A DNA stretch of 64,000 nucleotides from Symsagittifera roscoffensis. Its lineage: Eukaryota > Xenacoelomorpha > Acoela > Convolutidae. The stretch lies in the NCBI RefSeq assembly GCF_963678635.1, contig NC_087064.1, forward strand, positions 37,209,716 through 37,273,715, in the 5' to 3' direction. The notes under the pieces are model-generated. The model did not search any database, had not been told where the DNA came from, and saw only the letters and a list, made by a program, of their open reading frames with translations. The translations under genes were made by a program, and so were the position numbers. Shown one piece after another: positions 21,320 to 32,880 of this stretch; position 1 is the first letter of the stretch; every line of letters starts with the position of its first letter.

Positions 21320-22541
21320 ACAACAACGTTACTGCCTTCGGCTTCGGTCAAAATACTCAAACTAACTGGTTTACATGCAAAATTAATGAGCTCATGACTG
21401 GGTCTCAGTATCCCCAGACCACGAGGTCACTCCTAAAAACAGGGCTACTACTATTTGTTATATTACTATTGTTTTTGTTCAGTAGATAAAAATCATCATC
21501 TCCATCGAAGATGGATCAACCCTTTTCCTTAACTCCTAGCTTCTCATCGTCGGAAAATGAATTCAGATGTTAAATAAATTCAATTCAGGACATAATCGGG
21601 AAGCTAAAAGTTTATATAAAATGATGTAAGTTCCAGTCCCGAGTCCCCTCCGGATTCTTGAATCCGGGGAAATAACACCCTTATCTCCTCTCTAGAAGGC
21701 TGGTTTCTACCCTTCACCGTTGTTGTGAATGGCCTTGCAACGATTGTAGCGACACAATCGTTGCAACTCGGAGCGGTCTCTGCTAACTCTGCTGTTCGTT
21801 CAATTATCGTTGTTGTCGCCGTCGCAACTATTGTTGCTCTGTTTTATTTTGGATTTCTTCTAAAATGGCCGATTTTGACGTTTCTCAGAAATATGACGTC
21901 ATCGTTCGAAGTTTTAAAAATTTAAAATACCAGAATATTCTAGCCTTCCCGATTCGTTCAATCGTGCGAATAACACCGTTAATCCTCCAAAACTGCAAAT
22001 TCTGAAGGTTAGCTGCTAATAATCCGAAATTGCATTTTCGTCCATTCAATTTCACATTCTGAGATTCAGGGCGCGGCCGGCCCCAGCACAGAAATATTTT
22101 TTGAGCAAGCTAGCTTTGTAAGAACGTAAGCATAAGCACAGGAACCCAGAGCAGGCCGCTTTTCAAAACAGAGAATCTCCCTGGCAATACAGATTGCGAA
22201 CGCTACTTGCATTCTCGGAACAATAAATGACAAAATAACTTTCGACAAAAATTTTTATTTGGAACAATTGTATATTATATTTTCTCGTGTCGAGTTGCGT
22301 GTTCTTATTGGAGAAACGTAACCCGTATCGATTTTATTTATAAGGACATCAACACTTGTCATCTTCTTTTATCATTATCACCTCCATATCTAGAAAATTC
22401 CAAGGATTTTGACTGGAATACGTGAAGAAGGGACTCCTGACTGTAACCTCGGTTACTATGATACTTTTGACCTTCTGATCAAGTTGTTTATTTTGTCGCC
22501 GTGTTGTAGATGACAATGTTTTTTGTTTTGTTTTCTCAAAC
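21320..22541. other. 5' flank of LIPT2, no gene
   Basis: A short hairpin TTGCAACGATTGT-AGCGAC-ACAATCGTTGCAA lies at about 21734-21765. No other structure stands out. The LIPT2 promoter should lie near the right end, where 22513-22541 is the segment also present at 20466-20492. Confidence 0.35.
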
Positions 22542-25500
22542 ATGAAGTTGAGACAGCTGAATTTGGGTCGCGTGAACTACAGGGCAGGTTTAGAACTACA
22601 GTACCAAGTTAAGAAATCGGTTCTCGAAGCTCGAGGAACGCCCGAATCACACAGCCCAAGTGAATGCCTAATTACTTGCCAGCACGACCCACCTGTCTAC
22701 ACAATTGGGAAGAGATCCTCGTTTTACTCTAAGAGCGAGGAAATGAGGCTGCGGAAGTTGGGAGCTCAATTTTTCAAAACAGATCGCGGAGGTCTAATTA
22801 CCTTTCACGGTCCCGGGCAGCTGGTAGCATACCCTATTATTGATATTAAGGTAATGAGATTGCATTTGGAGTAGCAGGGTTACTTGTTTCTGCTCCAATG
22901 CAACTGTCTTCAAAATTGTGGTTGAGAAATACTCGGGATACGCTTTGATATTTTGGGGATATGGAGACACTTAGAAACAAATTACAACGAACTTTCGAAC
23001 AGCTAAACTCATCTTGGTTAAAGGAGTAATCCTGGGCCCACAGGGTGAATCCATAATACATACATACATAAAGTTGAAAGCATCGATGAGACTTGCCTAT
23101 CTTTAACCATTAATTACTTTTGCAGAAGAGAGGAATAACAGTGAAGGAGTATGTGAACAGACTGGAGCAGTTAGTGATGCGAGTGTGCGACAGATTCGGA
23201 CTGCATGACACTTATCTCCTCAATGAGTCTAAATACACAGGCGTTTGGCTCAAAGGGCGCACCAAAGGAGGTGGAATTGAAAAAGGCGTGCAGACGCAGA
23301 GGAAGATATGCGCATTGGGTGAGCTCATTTAGCTAGCTGAAGCTCTAGTTTTATCTGCAATGGTCCCTTGATAAGACCACCCACGTGTGTGTGTCTAGAG
23401 AGGAAGTTGATGGAAGGGGAGTGAAATTGTTTAAGACTGTTAGCCTTGGAACAAGGTCACACTGCTACAGGTATCCTTACAACAAAGGACGTTGTGACCT
23501 TGTTTTCTGTTCGAAACTACTCTCCTGTGAATTTTCATTTCATTTGGTCTTGTAAAGTTTAAGAGCAATGAAAGTAGTAAAGACTCTTATGTATGTCTTG
23601 GTGATTTTTTTGATCTTTTTTCTTCGGGAAAAAGGAAGCCCAACTCCGCTATTGAGCAGCGAAAGTGTAAAAGTCACAAAAAACGTGATTTATTTCTAGT
23701 TTCGAAAGTGGATTTTAATGTTCAGGTTTTCCAGCGAAATAATTTTTTTCTGTTGATCTAGTTGTCTCAAATTGGTTTAAATTCATTAAAAATTGACGTT
23801 TTTTCAAACAAGTTTTTTTGTTTCCTTGCTTACGCTTGCAGACGCAGAGGAAGATATGCGGATTGGGTGAGCTTATTTAGCTAGCTGAAGCTCTAGTTTT
23901 ATCTGCATTGGTCCCTTGATAAGACCACCCACGTGTCTGTGTCTATATAGGAAGTTGATGGAAGGGGAGTGAAATTGCTTAAGACTGTTAGCCTTGGAAC
24001 AAGGTCACACTGCTACAGGTATCCTTACAACAAAGGACGTTGTGACCTTGTTTTGAGTTCGAAACTACTCTCCTGTGAACTTTCATTTTATTTGGTCTTG
24101 TAAAGTTTAGGAGCAATGAACGTAGTAAAGACTCTTATATATGTCTTGGTGATTTTTTTGATCTTTTTTCTTCGGGAAAAAGGAAGGCAAACTCCGCTAT
24201 TGAACAGTGAAAGTGTAAAAGTCACAAAAAACGTGATTTATTTCTAGTTTCGAAAGTGGATTTTAATGTTCAGGTTTTCCAGCGAAATAATTTTTTTCTG
24301 TTGATCTAGTTGTCTCAAATTGGTTTAAATTCATTAAAAATAGACGTTTTTTCAAACAAATTTTTTTGTTTCCTTGCTTACGCTTGCAGACGCGGAGGAA
24401 GATATGCGGATTGGGTGAGCTTATTTAGCTAGCTGAAGCTCTAGTTTTATCTGCATTGGTCCCTTGATAAGACCACCCACGTGTCTGTGTCTATATAGGA
24501 AGTTGATGGAAGGGGAGTGAAATTGTTTAAGACTGTTAGCCTTGGAACAAGGTCACACTGCTACAGGTATCCTTACAACAAAGGACGTTGTGACCTTGTT
24601 TTCTGTTCGAAACTACTCTCCTGTGAATTTTCACTTCATTTCATTTGGTTTTGTAAAGTTTAAGAGCAATGAACGTAGTAAAGACTCTTATATATGTCTT
24701 GGTGATTTTTTTGATCTTTTTTCTTCGGGAAAAAGGAAGGCAAACTCCGCTATTGAACAGTGAAAGTGTAAAAGTCACAAAAAACGTGATTGATTTCTAG
24801 TTTCGAAATTGGATTTTAATGTTCAGGTTTTCCAGTGAAATAATTTTTTTTCTGTTGATCTAGTTGTCTCAAATTGGGTTAAATCCATTAAAAATTGAAG
24901 TTTTTTCAAAGAAGTTGTTTTTTGTTTCCTTGCTTACGCTTGCGATCAGCAAGCGTTATAAAATTGGAATATCGACTTCTTTCAGGTTAACAACTTGTGT
25001 AACAGAATCACTTGTATCTTGGTTCATAATGATCTCACTCTTCTATGCGTTCCCGGCCAACTTAGCCTCGAGGTAACGAATATATATGCCTAGGATGGCC
25101 AACTATTGTCAGGTGTGTTTTTTTCGCTTAGTTGTGACATCTTGGAATCGTTTTTATTCGTTTTGCGCGTTTTTCTTCAATGCTGCTCTTTTTAGTGTTT
25201 GATTTACTCCTAGAATTTGTAATTTCTATTACCTTGACTTCGTATTTTCTATGATTTTTTTGTTTCGATAAAAAAATTACTCGGCCCGAATTATTTTGGC
25301 CTATTTTTTTGTCGGTTTATTGACCTTATTTTGGGGTCGTTTAGAGAGAAACACAATTTTAACACTCTCTTCTGCACGTTTCAAGTTGGCTGTATTTCAT
25401 TATGGAAAAAAATTTCCAAATTTGTTGGAAAAAACATAGTTTTTCTCAGAAACTTCCACTGATTTTCAAAAAAGAGGTATCAATTGAAAGACCGCCTACT

Positions 25501-28500
25501 CCTCTGTGTGCCTGTATACTCCGCTGGTGTCTCTTTCACACCTTTTACTCCCGGAGTCTCTTTCACCCCTCTGTCTACAGTCTCCGAAAAAATCCGGGGG
25601 AATATTTGACCCATATTTTTTTTTTTTTTCGCTTTCTCGGAAACTAACCTCTCAAACCTGATATTGTGCGTTCAATCGAGATAGCGGGTCGTGGGGAAAC
25701 TCCCTTGCATTAGCGGCCACTCACAGAGAATTTTTTCGCAAAAGTTATCGCCCCCGGAAAAGTCAACTTTTTGATTTTTGACCGTTTTTCAAACTTTTTG
25801 AATAATCTCAAAAACTACCCTGCCATATCTGAAATTTCGAGTTCAATTCAAAGAACGGGTTGTGGAAAGCTCGGTTGCTTATGCAACTCTTTCCAAATTT
25901 TTCTGACGCCCAAAGTTATGGCCCCCAGAAAAGTCAAATTTTTGACCTTTTTTTTTTGAAGTTTTTAATTTTTCTCAAGAACTACCCTCTCAGATCTAAG
26001 ATTTTAGGTTCAATCGAAATTACAGATTTGATTAAATTCCTTGTGCATAAGCAGCTATGCCCTATTGTTTCAAATCAAATCATCAATTTTAAATTGTAAC
26101 AACTAGTTGCGATAGTTGTTGCTGCAGAAGCTTCTACTCCCTTGTTTTTTGTATGAGAAATGTTATCTCCTTGGGAAAATTGATTATCTCAAAACTTTCA
26201 CTCTTCTCATTTTACCCATTTTGTGCAAAGTACATTTTTTAATCACATTTCTTGTGCCGCATCAGCATAGCAAATTCATTCAATATCAAACACGTACCTC
26301 CAGCTTTAGGTGGGCCCCTTGTTTTTTATCGAGACATACGAAAATTATGGTTCACTTATTTTTTTAACATTTAAGTTTTTTTTTCGGCTTGTTTTATGTC
26401 TGTATTGTATCGCGGTGCAAAGCTCCGCTTCGCATCTGTATTTCGTTTTTCTTTTATATATAATATCACTTTTGCAGCTATTTGATTGCTACGGTTTTTT
26501 TTACTTAAATGAAATTTAAACTTATTGCAAGTCGCTCACCAACTTAAATTGGAACTGACATCAATTATAATATCAATCTCGCTATTTTTGTTGGATTCAT
26601 TTGCAATTGATTGCTATATTTTAGCCGCAAATAACTCTCAATGTAGTTGTCGAAAACCAAATGAAGAGCATAGATTTTCAACAGAAACAATATAAAATCT
26701 CTTCCAAAGCTAAAAAAAAACTACTTCGCAAAATCAAATAACACAAAATTGACGACCATTTCATCCCGAACTGCAAAAGCAATGTCGTTAGTAGTTAACC
26801 GCTGGTAGGATTAACTATGTGAAATACTTCAAAAGATTCTTCATAAAAATAAAGCGCCGCACTACCCTGGCGTCATTGCCTGGGAGTGAATCCTCAAACC
26901 TGATAAAGAAACTCAACGTCAAAAGGAAAATAGATCCAAATCTAAACCAAGCTTAAAAACTTAAATAAAAATTTAATAATACCACTGCAAAATGGTCGGT
27001 GCATTCACGAAACAAAAATGTACAAGGAAAGCAAGTTCTCGGATTTATAGAAGCATCTTAAATCTATATCAAAGGCAAAATGCTTTCCATCGGAAAAATA
27101 CCTTCAGCCAGAAAAACCTATCTGGGAAAAGCTGAGCTATTTAATCACTGCTTTCAATCCGTCTTCTCGGAAATCGACTACGAATCCCGAATGAACCCTA
27201 CCATTCGGAGCGAAAGTTTGAATGCATTAACTTTCTCGAATGAAATACAAACTGCAATCCCTAATATGAGTATAAACACGGTTAAAGGTGTCGACAATAT
27301 CAGCAATGCTTTCCTCAAAAATCTAGCCGAATCGATACCAAAGTCTCTGCACATGGTTTTCAACCTAATCGCCAAAAAAGCAGCTTTTCCACTTAAATGG
27401 AAAATAAGTGTTATAGTGCTGATAAGTGATGTGGAATTGCTTTGAAGACCGATGGCAAACGGTCAGAATCAATGAAAACATCATGTGCACTATCTGTGTT
27501 AAGCAGAAAACCACAGAGATCGCTTAGGGCTCCTTTTTTCCAGGTGTACATAAACGACTGACTCGACAGCATCATCTCACCTAACTTTGGCTGTACGGGT
27601 GATTTCAAAAAAATTGACAACAAACCCAATACAATCAATATTGACGTGACAAGAATATATAGACGGTGCACCAACAATTTCATGTCAATGAATTCAACGA
27701 AAATTGAATTTTTTGCCTTCAAAGGCCCCCGAAGTGTGTCACTTTCCAAATACACATTCGCAAGAGCTGAAGTAATTAAACACTTAGAAGTTCCAGTGTC
27801 TGAATACTTCGTGGACAGCTCATGTAAAGAAGAGAGCCGAAAAAGCCGTCAAATACCCTTTGCACTGTTAAACGAATTGTAGCCAGGACCGTCTTTGTCA
27901 TCCGGAAGAATGCATACAGCTGCTACGTGGCACATATCATCAGCTACGGTTCAGATTTATGGATGCCAAATCATTGAGGTGTGCAAAGAAAAGCTTTAAC
28001 CTGGATATTTGCATCCAAATACCAAGAGAAGCTTCTAGAAATTGCTATTTTATTTTTCTTATACCAGAAACTGCACCTGATTCTCATTCAGCAAAGTTAT
28101 CAACGGTAAAATTTTCGTCAATTGGACTGATTACGTCTCAATCTCTGAACTTGGAGAAACACGAAATCAATGAGCCTGCTACTGTACAGTTACTCCCACG
28201 AGACTGAAAAAAAAATGTGATTCCGATTTGATCTGTGCATGCCATTGGTCCAACGTTTTCAACGACTACTTTAGAGAAGATATCCTATACGATCAACACC
28301 GGAAAACAAAACTTCTTCAAGTATACAAAGCTTTCTTTCGAAAGAGATGCAATGAAACGAGAAAACTGAACTATTAAAAAATTCTTAGAACATGTCATTA
28401 AAAGGGTTCTTACCAAACCCCTGGATTAGTGCCCTAAATCTTTTCGTATTAAATTATATTATTATATAAAAGCCACGCCCGTTCTCATGTCAATAAATTG

Positions 28501-29535
28501 AATGAATAGTAGCAATCAGTTCATTCTCAGTTGTCTTTATCGGCTCACCAGCTGTATTCAGATAATCGCGACTCCGCCTGATTAAGTTGAGACCTTCATG
28601 GGATCAACCGTTCAATCTAGAGGAGAATCAGTTAAGAGGGAGATGGACAGATTTTTCAGATATTAATTTTGAGCCCAGCCCAAATTGATTCATTTAACGC
28701 ATGTTTTGAGAAAGTTAAAATTAGGGCATAAACGGTTAAATTAGGGCATTAACAGTGTGTAATTGCCATCTTACGTCAGAAATTTACGGTGATATCCTAC
28801 ATATAGTTATTTTATAAAAATTGCAGTCTGCACAAAAATAACCTATTTAGTTTTTTCGGATATTTTTCTTCAGACTAATTCTTTTTCAATTATCAGTGTT
28901 TGTATGTCTGTCTGTTTCTAGGTGTGAATGTATCTGATGGAGTGACCACTCATGGCCTGGCTCTCAATGTGAACACTGACCTCAACTGGTTCTCACATGT
29001 AGTGCCCTGTGGATTAGAAGACTGTGACGTCACCTCCATCTCACAGGTCAATGTCAAAGCTCAAAAAATTGCCACAAAACACTATTTGTTTTTGAAAAAG
29101 TAGGGAGTGAGAAAAATTGGGAAGGGCACTTCTTTTGCGCCTGAAATAGCCCCCACTTACAGCATTCGAACCGAGTTAAAGGTAAAAATTCTTTCGCTCT
29201 CTGTCTGATAATTTTTGATCGAATCCCTAACTAATCACAAAACCATGCAAACATCGAGTTTAGCATACCTGAAGCCGTTCAATTTTCAACAATTGTAGGC
29301 GCACAATTTGAAAGTATTCGCTGATTTCTTGTCGCAGATTTAATTTTTCGTAATGGTTTTGATTCAAAAGGATATTTGCAGATTGATATATTGGAATAAG
29401 TGTCCGAATTTTTAAACTATATTAATTTTTTTGTTACAGGAGTTGAATGAAACCTCACTGGTTGTAGCAGATGCACTGCCCATCTTCATCGAAGAATTCG
29501 TGAAATCGTTCAAGGTGTCACAGTTCACAACATGA
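22542..29535 (+). CDS. LIPT2: Octanoyl-[ACP]:protein octanoyltransferase (LIPT2/LipB), four exons
   Basis: Exons are 22542-22850, 23126-23318, 28922-29046 and 29440-29535; phases (0, 1, 0) join to 240 aa, the usual LIPT2 size. The mitochondrial enzyme moves octanoyl from acyl carrier protein to a lysine of the lipoyl domain (mainly the glycine cleavage H protein), the first step of lipoate synthesis. Seen signatures: R82-G-G ... H89-G-P-G-Q, Gly-Val-Trp at 142-144, K163 in Arg-Lys-Ile-Cys-Ala-Leu-Gly, T-H178-G-L-A-L-N, and P-C197-G. K163 and C197 are 34 residues apart, matching the catalytic Lys/Cys pair of bacterial LipB. No obvious mitochondrial presequence precedes the domain. Intron 2 is 5.6 kb and packed with repeats and a LINE relic; introns 1 and 3 are about 0.3-0.4 kb. 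The exon-3 donor (CAG|GTCAAT) is weak. AATAAA follows 43 bases after the stop. Confidence 0.94.
23291..24943 (+). repeat. 548-bp tandem repeat carrying the exon-2 end and splice donor
   Basis: Three head-to-tail copies start at 23291, 23839 and 24387 (periods 548, 548; last copy about 557 bp). Each begins with the final 28 coding bases of LIPT2 exon 2 followed by the donor GTGAGCT. Copies 2 and 3 are preceded by a pyrimidine-rich tract ending TACGCTTGCAG, a plausible acceptor. Each of these two copies therefore contains a 25-nt microexon-like unit, at 23842-23866 and 24390-24414, flanked by AG and GT. Copies differ by scattered substitutions. The array lies wholly within intron 2 apart from the true exon end. 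Confidence 0.92.
24931..25350 (+). repeat. Dispersed repeat, related copy at 56185-56665
   Basis: Shared landmarks with 56185-56665 include CTTACGCTTGCG, the GGAATAT/GTTAACAA segment, GGTAACGAATA (or GATAACGAATA) with GCCTGGGA-like sequence, TTGACTTCGTATTTT and TTTTGGGGTCGTT. The other copy has an intact tRNA-type B box; here that part is degraded. Probably a SINE-headed retroposon. Confidence 0.55.
25600..26060 (+). repeat. Three diverged ~170-bp repeats
   Basis: Blocks at about 25635, 25790 and 25960 share the order: (T)CTCAAAAACTACC-like, CTCAGATCT/CATATCTGA-like, GTTCAAT(C/T), a GTTGTGG/CGTGGGG-type segment, TTGCATTAGC/TTATGCAAC, and GCCCCC(G/A)GAAAAGTCAA. They are imperfect and AT-rich, with no coding signal. 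Confidence 0.5.
26061..27079. other. LIPT2 intron-2 sequence, nothing recognised
   Basis: Short AT-rich ORFs without motifs. The last 200 bases may belong to the 5' part of the LINE remnant that follows. Confidence 0.35.
27080..28250 (+). pseudogene. Decayed LINE (non-LTR) reverse transcriptase in LIPT2 intron 2
   Basis: The frame from 27080 gives Lys-Ala-Glu-Leu-Phe-Asn and Gln-Ser-Val-Phe, then Lys-Gly-Val-Asp-Asn-Ile, a Leu-Lys-Asn-Leu motif and Phe-Pro-Leu-Lys-Trp-Lys. This is the entry of a jockey/CR1-like RT domain (GxDxI ... LK ... FPxxWK). Later pieces occur near 27646-27790 and near 27900-28010, where Arg-Lys-Asn-Ala-Tyr and Ile-Ser-Tyr-Gly-Ser-Asp-Leu-Trp resemble the C-terminal region. 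The catalytic box is lost and frames are broken. The orientation matches LIPT2, so it would be transcribed as part of the intron. Confidence 0.65.
28251..28921. other. Rest of LIPT2 intron 2
   Basis: A TATATAAAAG-type box lies near 28465, with GCCACGCCCG after it and AATAAA at about 28493. This looks like a small LTR or retroelement 3' end, but I could not pair it with a second copy. The intron ends with the pyrimidine-rich acceptor CTGTTTCTAG at 28921. Confidence 0.3.
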
Positions 29536-29577
29536 ACACCCTGTGAATCCTAAAAAGAATCACCGCCGAGAGAAAAG

Positions 29578-29583
29578 AATAAA
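29578..29583 (+). other. LIPT2 polyadenylation signal
   Basis: AATAAA lies 43 bases after the LIPT2 stop codon, the expected spacing for a short 3' UTR. Confidence 0.6.
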
Positions 29584-31080
29584 CTACATCGAAATGGACT
29601 TGAGTAAAACTCAAAAGAACTAGCTGATTGTATTTATATATACCCATATTCGATGTTTTTATCTGCAATTTATTATCCTTTCAATCAGCAAGTGTAATAC
29701 AATTGGGTACTAGACCCCACTAGAAGCTTTTTTTCAGCAGGATTGAGTGTGATGCATCCGACGGCTCGACCAGCTTGTTTTATGCTATTTTTCTGGATTT
29801 TGAGGCCGCTTGCATCAAGTACATTCTTTTCAGAAGAATCAAGGTCTCAATTATTTTGCTAGTAGCAATGGAAAGTTGCGATTTTTACACTTGTGAAGCT
29901 AGTGTATTAGTACGAACCTTCTCTTTTTCCAACCTAATTCGCAAATATTGGTGCGGCAGCCCAATAATGGTGAGGCACCTTAACAGCTTTTTGATAGCAT
30001 GTGCTTTGACATTTTGAGGCCGCCACTTTGACTTTAAAGGTGGTTTGATAATTTAAAACAGATTATTAAACAAGAACCATCCTTGAGGTATCATTTGTGG
30101 TTGAAAACTGATTATTCATTTAAATGATAGCTTTCAATATTAGATATCAAAAGCGGTCTAATTCTTGCAAAACTAAAAACTGAACAATTGATTTAATGAC
30201 GAAAAGTTGAAACAACTGAATCACTTTACAATTTGCAAAATCCAATAAAGATGGCCGTTAACTGTGCAATCAGCACTGAATATCCCGACCATTGTCTTAA
30301 AAAGTACCAAAAAATACATATTTTTTAAATTTGGTGACGTTTTTTCCTGTGTAGCGTGATGAAAGAATAGCAAAGGAAAATTGGCGATTTTTACACTTGC
30401 GAAGCTAGTGTATCAGTATGAATCTTCTCTTTTTCCAACCTAAGTCGCAAATATTGGTGCGGCAGCCCAATAATGGTGAGGCACCTTAACAACTTTTTGA
30501 TAGCTTGTGCTTTGACATTCGAATAGTAATAAATTAACACAGTTGATGCATTTTTAATTGATCAAATGAACCGATAAAAATTTTCGTTTGAAACAACATC
30601 ACAATAATTACACTTGTGAAGAAAAGTGTTATAGCACGAACTTTCTTTTTATATCTCTTTTATCTGGCAATTTTTCATCGCAAATAATGTTTCGACTTTA
30701 AGCAAAAATACTTGCTTTATCGATATGGCATGACAGCTTATTTGTTTCACCTCAACGACTTTTTGATTGCATGAGCTTTGACATTCAATTATTAACAAGT
30801 TATCACAGTTGTTTCTTTGTTAATTCATCAAACAAACCAAAAAAGCGATTTAATTCAAACAACATAACAGTAATAAAATCTCGATTTCGGAAACTTTCTA
30901 ACTCAATATGTTTCGCAATTTTTTGAAATGAAAATTTAATGCATTATGTGGTTTTATAATTTGCAATTTACTACATGCAAAATCAACCTTTTTGTTATTA
31001 GTGCTACTTTTGCTGCATCGAAATGACAATTGATAAGCATGTGTAGCTGCGTTATTGGTGACTAGTTTTCGCGAATTTTA

Positions 31081-31165
31081 AGCATCCGTGGCTGAATGGT
31101 TAGTGCGTGAGACTCAAATTTGCTAGGTCGGAAGATTTTTGCTAATTCGAGTTTTCGCTTAGCAT
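31081..31165 (+). repeat. tRNA-like SINE head, degraded
   Basis: GTGGCTGAATGGTTAGTGCG matches the A-box region of a class II (Leu/Ser-like) tRNA, followed by TGAGACTCA. The B box is lost. Related units lie at 31476 and 32681. Confidence 0.5.
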
Positions 31166-31475
31166 CTAGTTTTTAAATTTTCGAGGCGTATTTCTACTTT
31201 TTCCTATATGTCACTTGATAGAGTTGATTTTTGGTCGTGTTCTTGCAATGCTTCGCATGTGTAAAAACTCGATTTCAGAAACTTGAATTTGTACATAATG
31301 TTGCTTTATGCATTGAAGTTTGTTACATGCACAGTTAGTGTGGATGCCTTCAGCTTGTTTTATTACAAAATATTAATTGCAAAATTGAGTCTGTATTTGG
31401 TGCTGAATCGCATTGCCAATTTTTTTTTAGCATATGTAGCTGCTTTATTTGTGACTATTGTTCTCAGTTGTTAAG

Positions 31476-31562
31476 CTTGGATGGCTAAGGGGATAGTGCG
31501 TGAGACTAAAATTCTCTTGAATGCAGTAGGTGGCAGATTTGAATCTTACACGTAGCCGAGTT
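31476..31562 (+). repeat. tRNA-like SINE head
   Basis: GGATGGCTAAGGGGATAGTGCG (A-box region), an anticodon-arm-like segment, and GCAGATTTGAATCTTACACG as a slightly decayed B box. No introns or mature tRNA ends; it is part of a repeat unit, not a tRNA gene. Confidence 0.6.
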
Positions 31563-32680
31563 TTTGCTAAATCGAGGTTTAATTCCACTTTTATTCATCA
31601 ACTTGATAGAGCTGATTTTTGGTCGTGATCTCGCAAGTGTTTGCCAAGCGCAGTTTCGCCTCTGTGTACAGAGTCGATAAACGTAGTGAAGACTTTTAAC
31701 GATTTTGGAGATTTTTTATAATCGACTTCTAATGAAGAAAGTATTAGGTTTCCCAGCTGAATCAAAGTTTTATCGATTGATCTATTTTTGTCAAACTGAT
31801 AAGAATTTATCAAAAAATCTTTCATTTAGATGATGAGTGTACTCGCGGTACTGACAATTGCCATTTGAATGCAGACTACCAATTAGGTGGGATCGTTCAC
31901 GTGTGCTTGTAAATTTAGATACGAACCAGATTCAAGTGATGCAACTATCTGCATTGGTAAGTAACATTAAGTTAATATCTGCTCGTTTAATTATTTAGAA
32001 GTATATCAGTCAGTTTGATAAATAAGTTTTGCCTTGATACTTATTGAATAGCTGCTTTTTCAGATTGTTTTCAAGCTTCTTTTGTAATTCAAATCTTGTT
32101 AAACTTGGTAGTGTTTGCTTTTTGTTGAATTTTTAATTTTTGGTTAATGATTTTAAATGATATTATTTTGCAAGTTTCGATTAAGCCTGTTGCCAATTAG
32201 GTTTTTTAAAATTCTTCACACTTGCAAAGTGAGTGTATTTGTGCAAACAATTTATTTTTGCCTAAGTTTCAAATATTTGTGCCACTTTTGGGGAAGCGCT
32301 ACAGTGTTTTCGTAGCATGTGCTTTGACAATCGAATAGTAAAAAGTTGATGACCACAGTTGATGCATTTTGTTTCATCAAATGAACCAGAAAAAAAATGA
32401 TTTGTTTGAAACTACAATGAAAAGTCAATTTCAGAAATGTTCTAGCTTAAAATATCTCAGTTTTTTGAAATGCATAATTTATATTAAAAATGGCTTTATG
32501 ATTGGCGATTTGTTAGATGCAAAGTTAGTGTTGATACCTTCAGTTTGTTATACTCCAATTTATTACTTGCAAAATTGAGAGTATTTATGTTTCGTGCCAT
32601 TTTTGTTGCAATGCTTTGGCAGTTAGTTAGCATATGTAGCTGCTTCATTTAAGACTAGTGTTTACCAGTTGTTAAGTATT

Positions 32681-32763
32681 CGTGGGCAAGAGGGCTGGGC
32701 GTGAGACTCACAATCTCTCGATTCCAGTTGGTCGCAGATTCGAATCCTACACGTAGCCGAGTT
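32681..32763 (+). repeat. tRNA-like SINE head, best preserved
   Basis: An A-box-like start is followed by GCGTGAGACTCACAATCTCTC, which can form an anticodon arm with loop CTCACAA. A long variable arm comes next, then GCAGATTCGAATCCTACACG, an intact B box and T arm. The shape is that of a class II tRNA (Leu/Ser type). The acceptor stem does not close well, and the unit sits in the same context as two decayed copies, so I call it tRNA-derived. Confidence 0.6.
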
Positions 32764-32880
32764 TTTGCTAATTCGAAGCTTGTTTCTACTTTTTTTTTCA
32801 ATTGATAGAGCTGCTTTTTGATCGTGTTCTTGCAAATGTTTGCGAACCGCAGCTTAGTCTCTGCGTTGATTCAAAGTTAA

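Larger units (their letters stand above)
29690..32880. repeat. Field of ~217-bp repeat units with tRNA-like inserts
   Basis: Units starting TTTACACTTG(C/T)GAAG occur at about 29886, 30391, 30608 and 32214, and again at 35850 and 36065. The two adjacent pairs are 217 and 215 bp apart. Each unit runs through GTGCGGCAGCCCAATAATGG (or a decayed form), a TTTTTGATAGCATGTGCTTTGACATTCGA block and TTGATCAAATGAACCGA. Three tRNA-like segments lie among them. The longer stretch 29750-30300 (ATGCATCCGACGGCTCGACCAG at its head) has relatives at 35121-35470 and 35718-36000. The family is a composite, locally amplified retroposon. No protein-coding signal. Confidence 0.7.

Noticed and set aside
23120-23332. 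LIPT2 exon 2 ending at the in-frame stop near 23332
   Set aside because: The GTGAGC donor at 23319 and exons 3-4 restore the conserved LipB C terminus with the catalytic Cys.
24542-24763. 73-codon ORF in the intronic tandem repeat
   Set aside because: Not open in the other repeat units, so not under coding constraint.
32681-32763. Functional tRNA gene
   Set aside because: The acceptor stem does not pair well and the unit recurs in decayed form within a repeat family.
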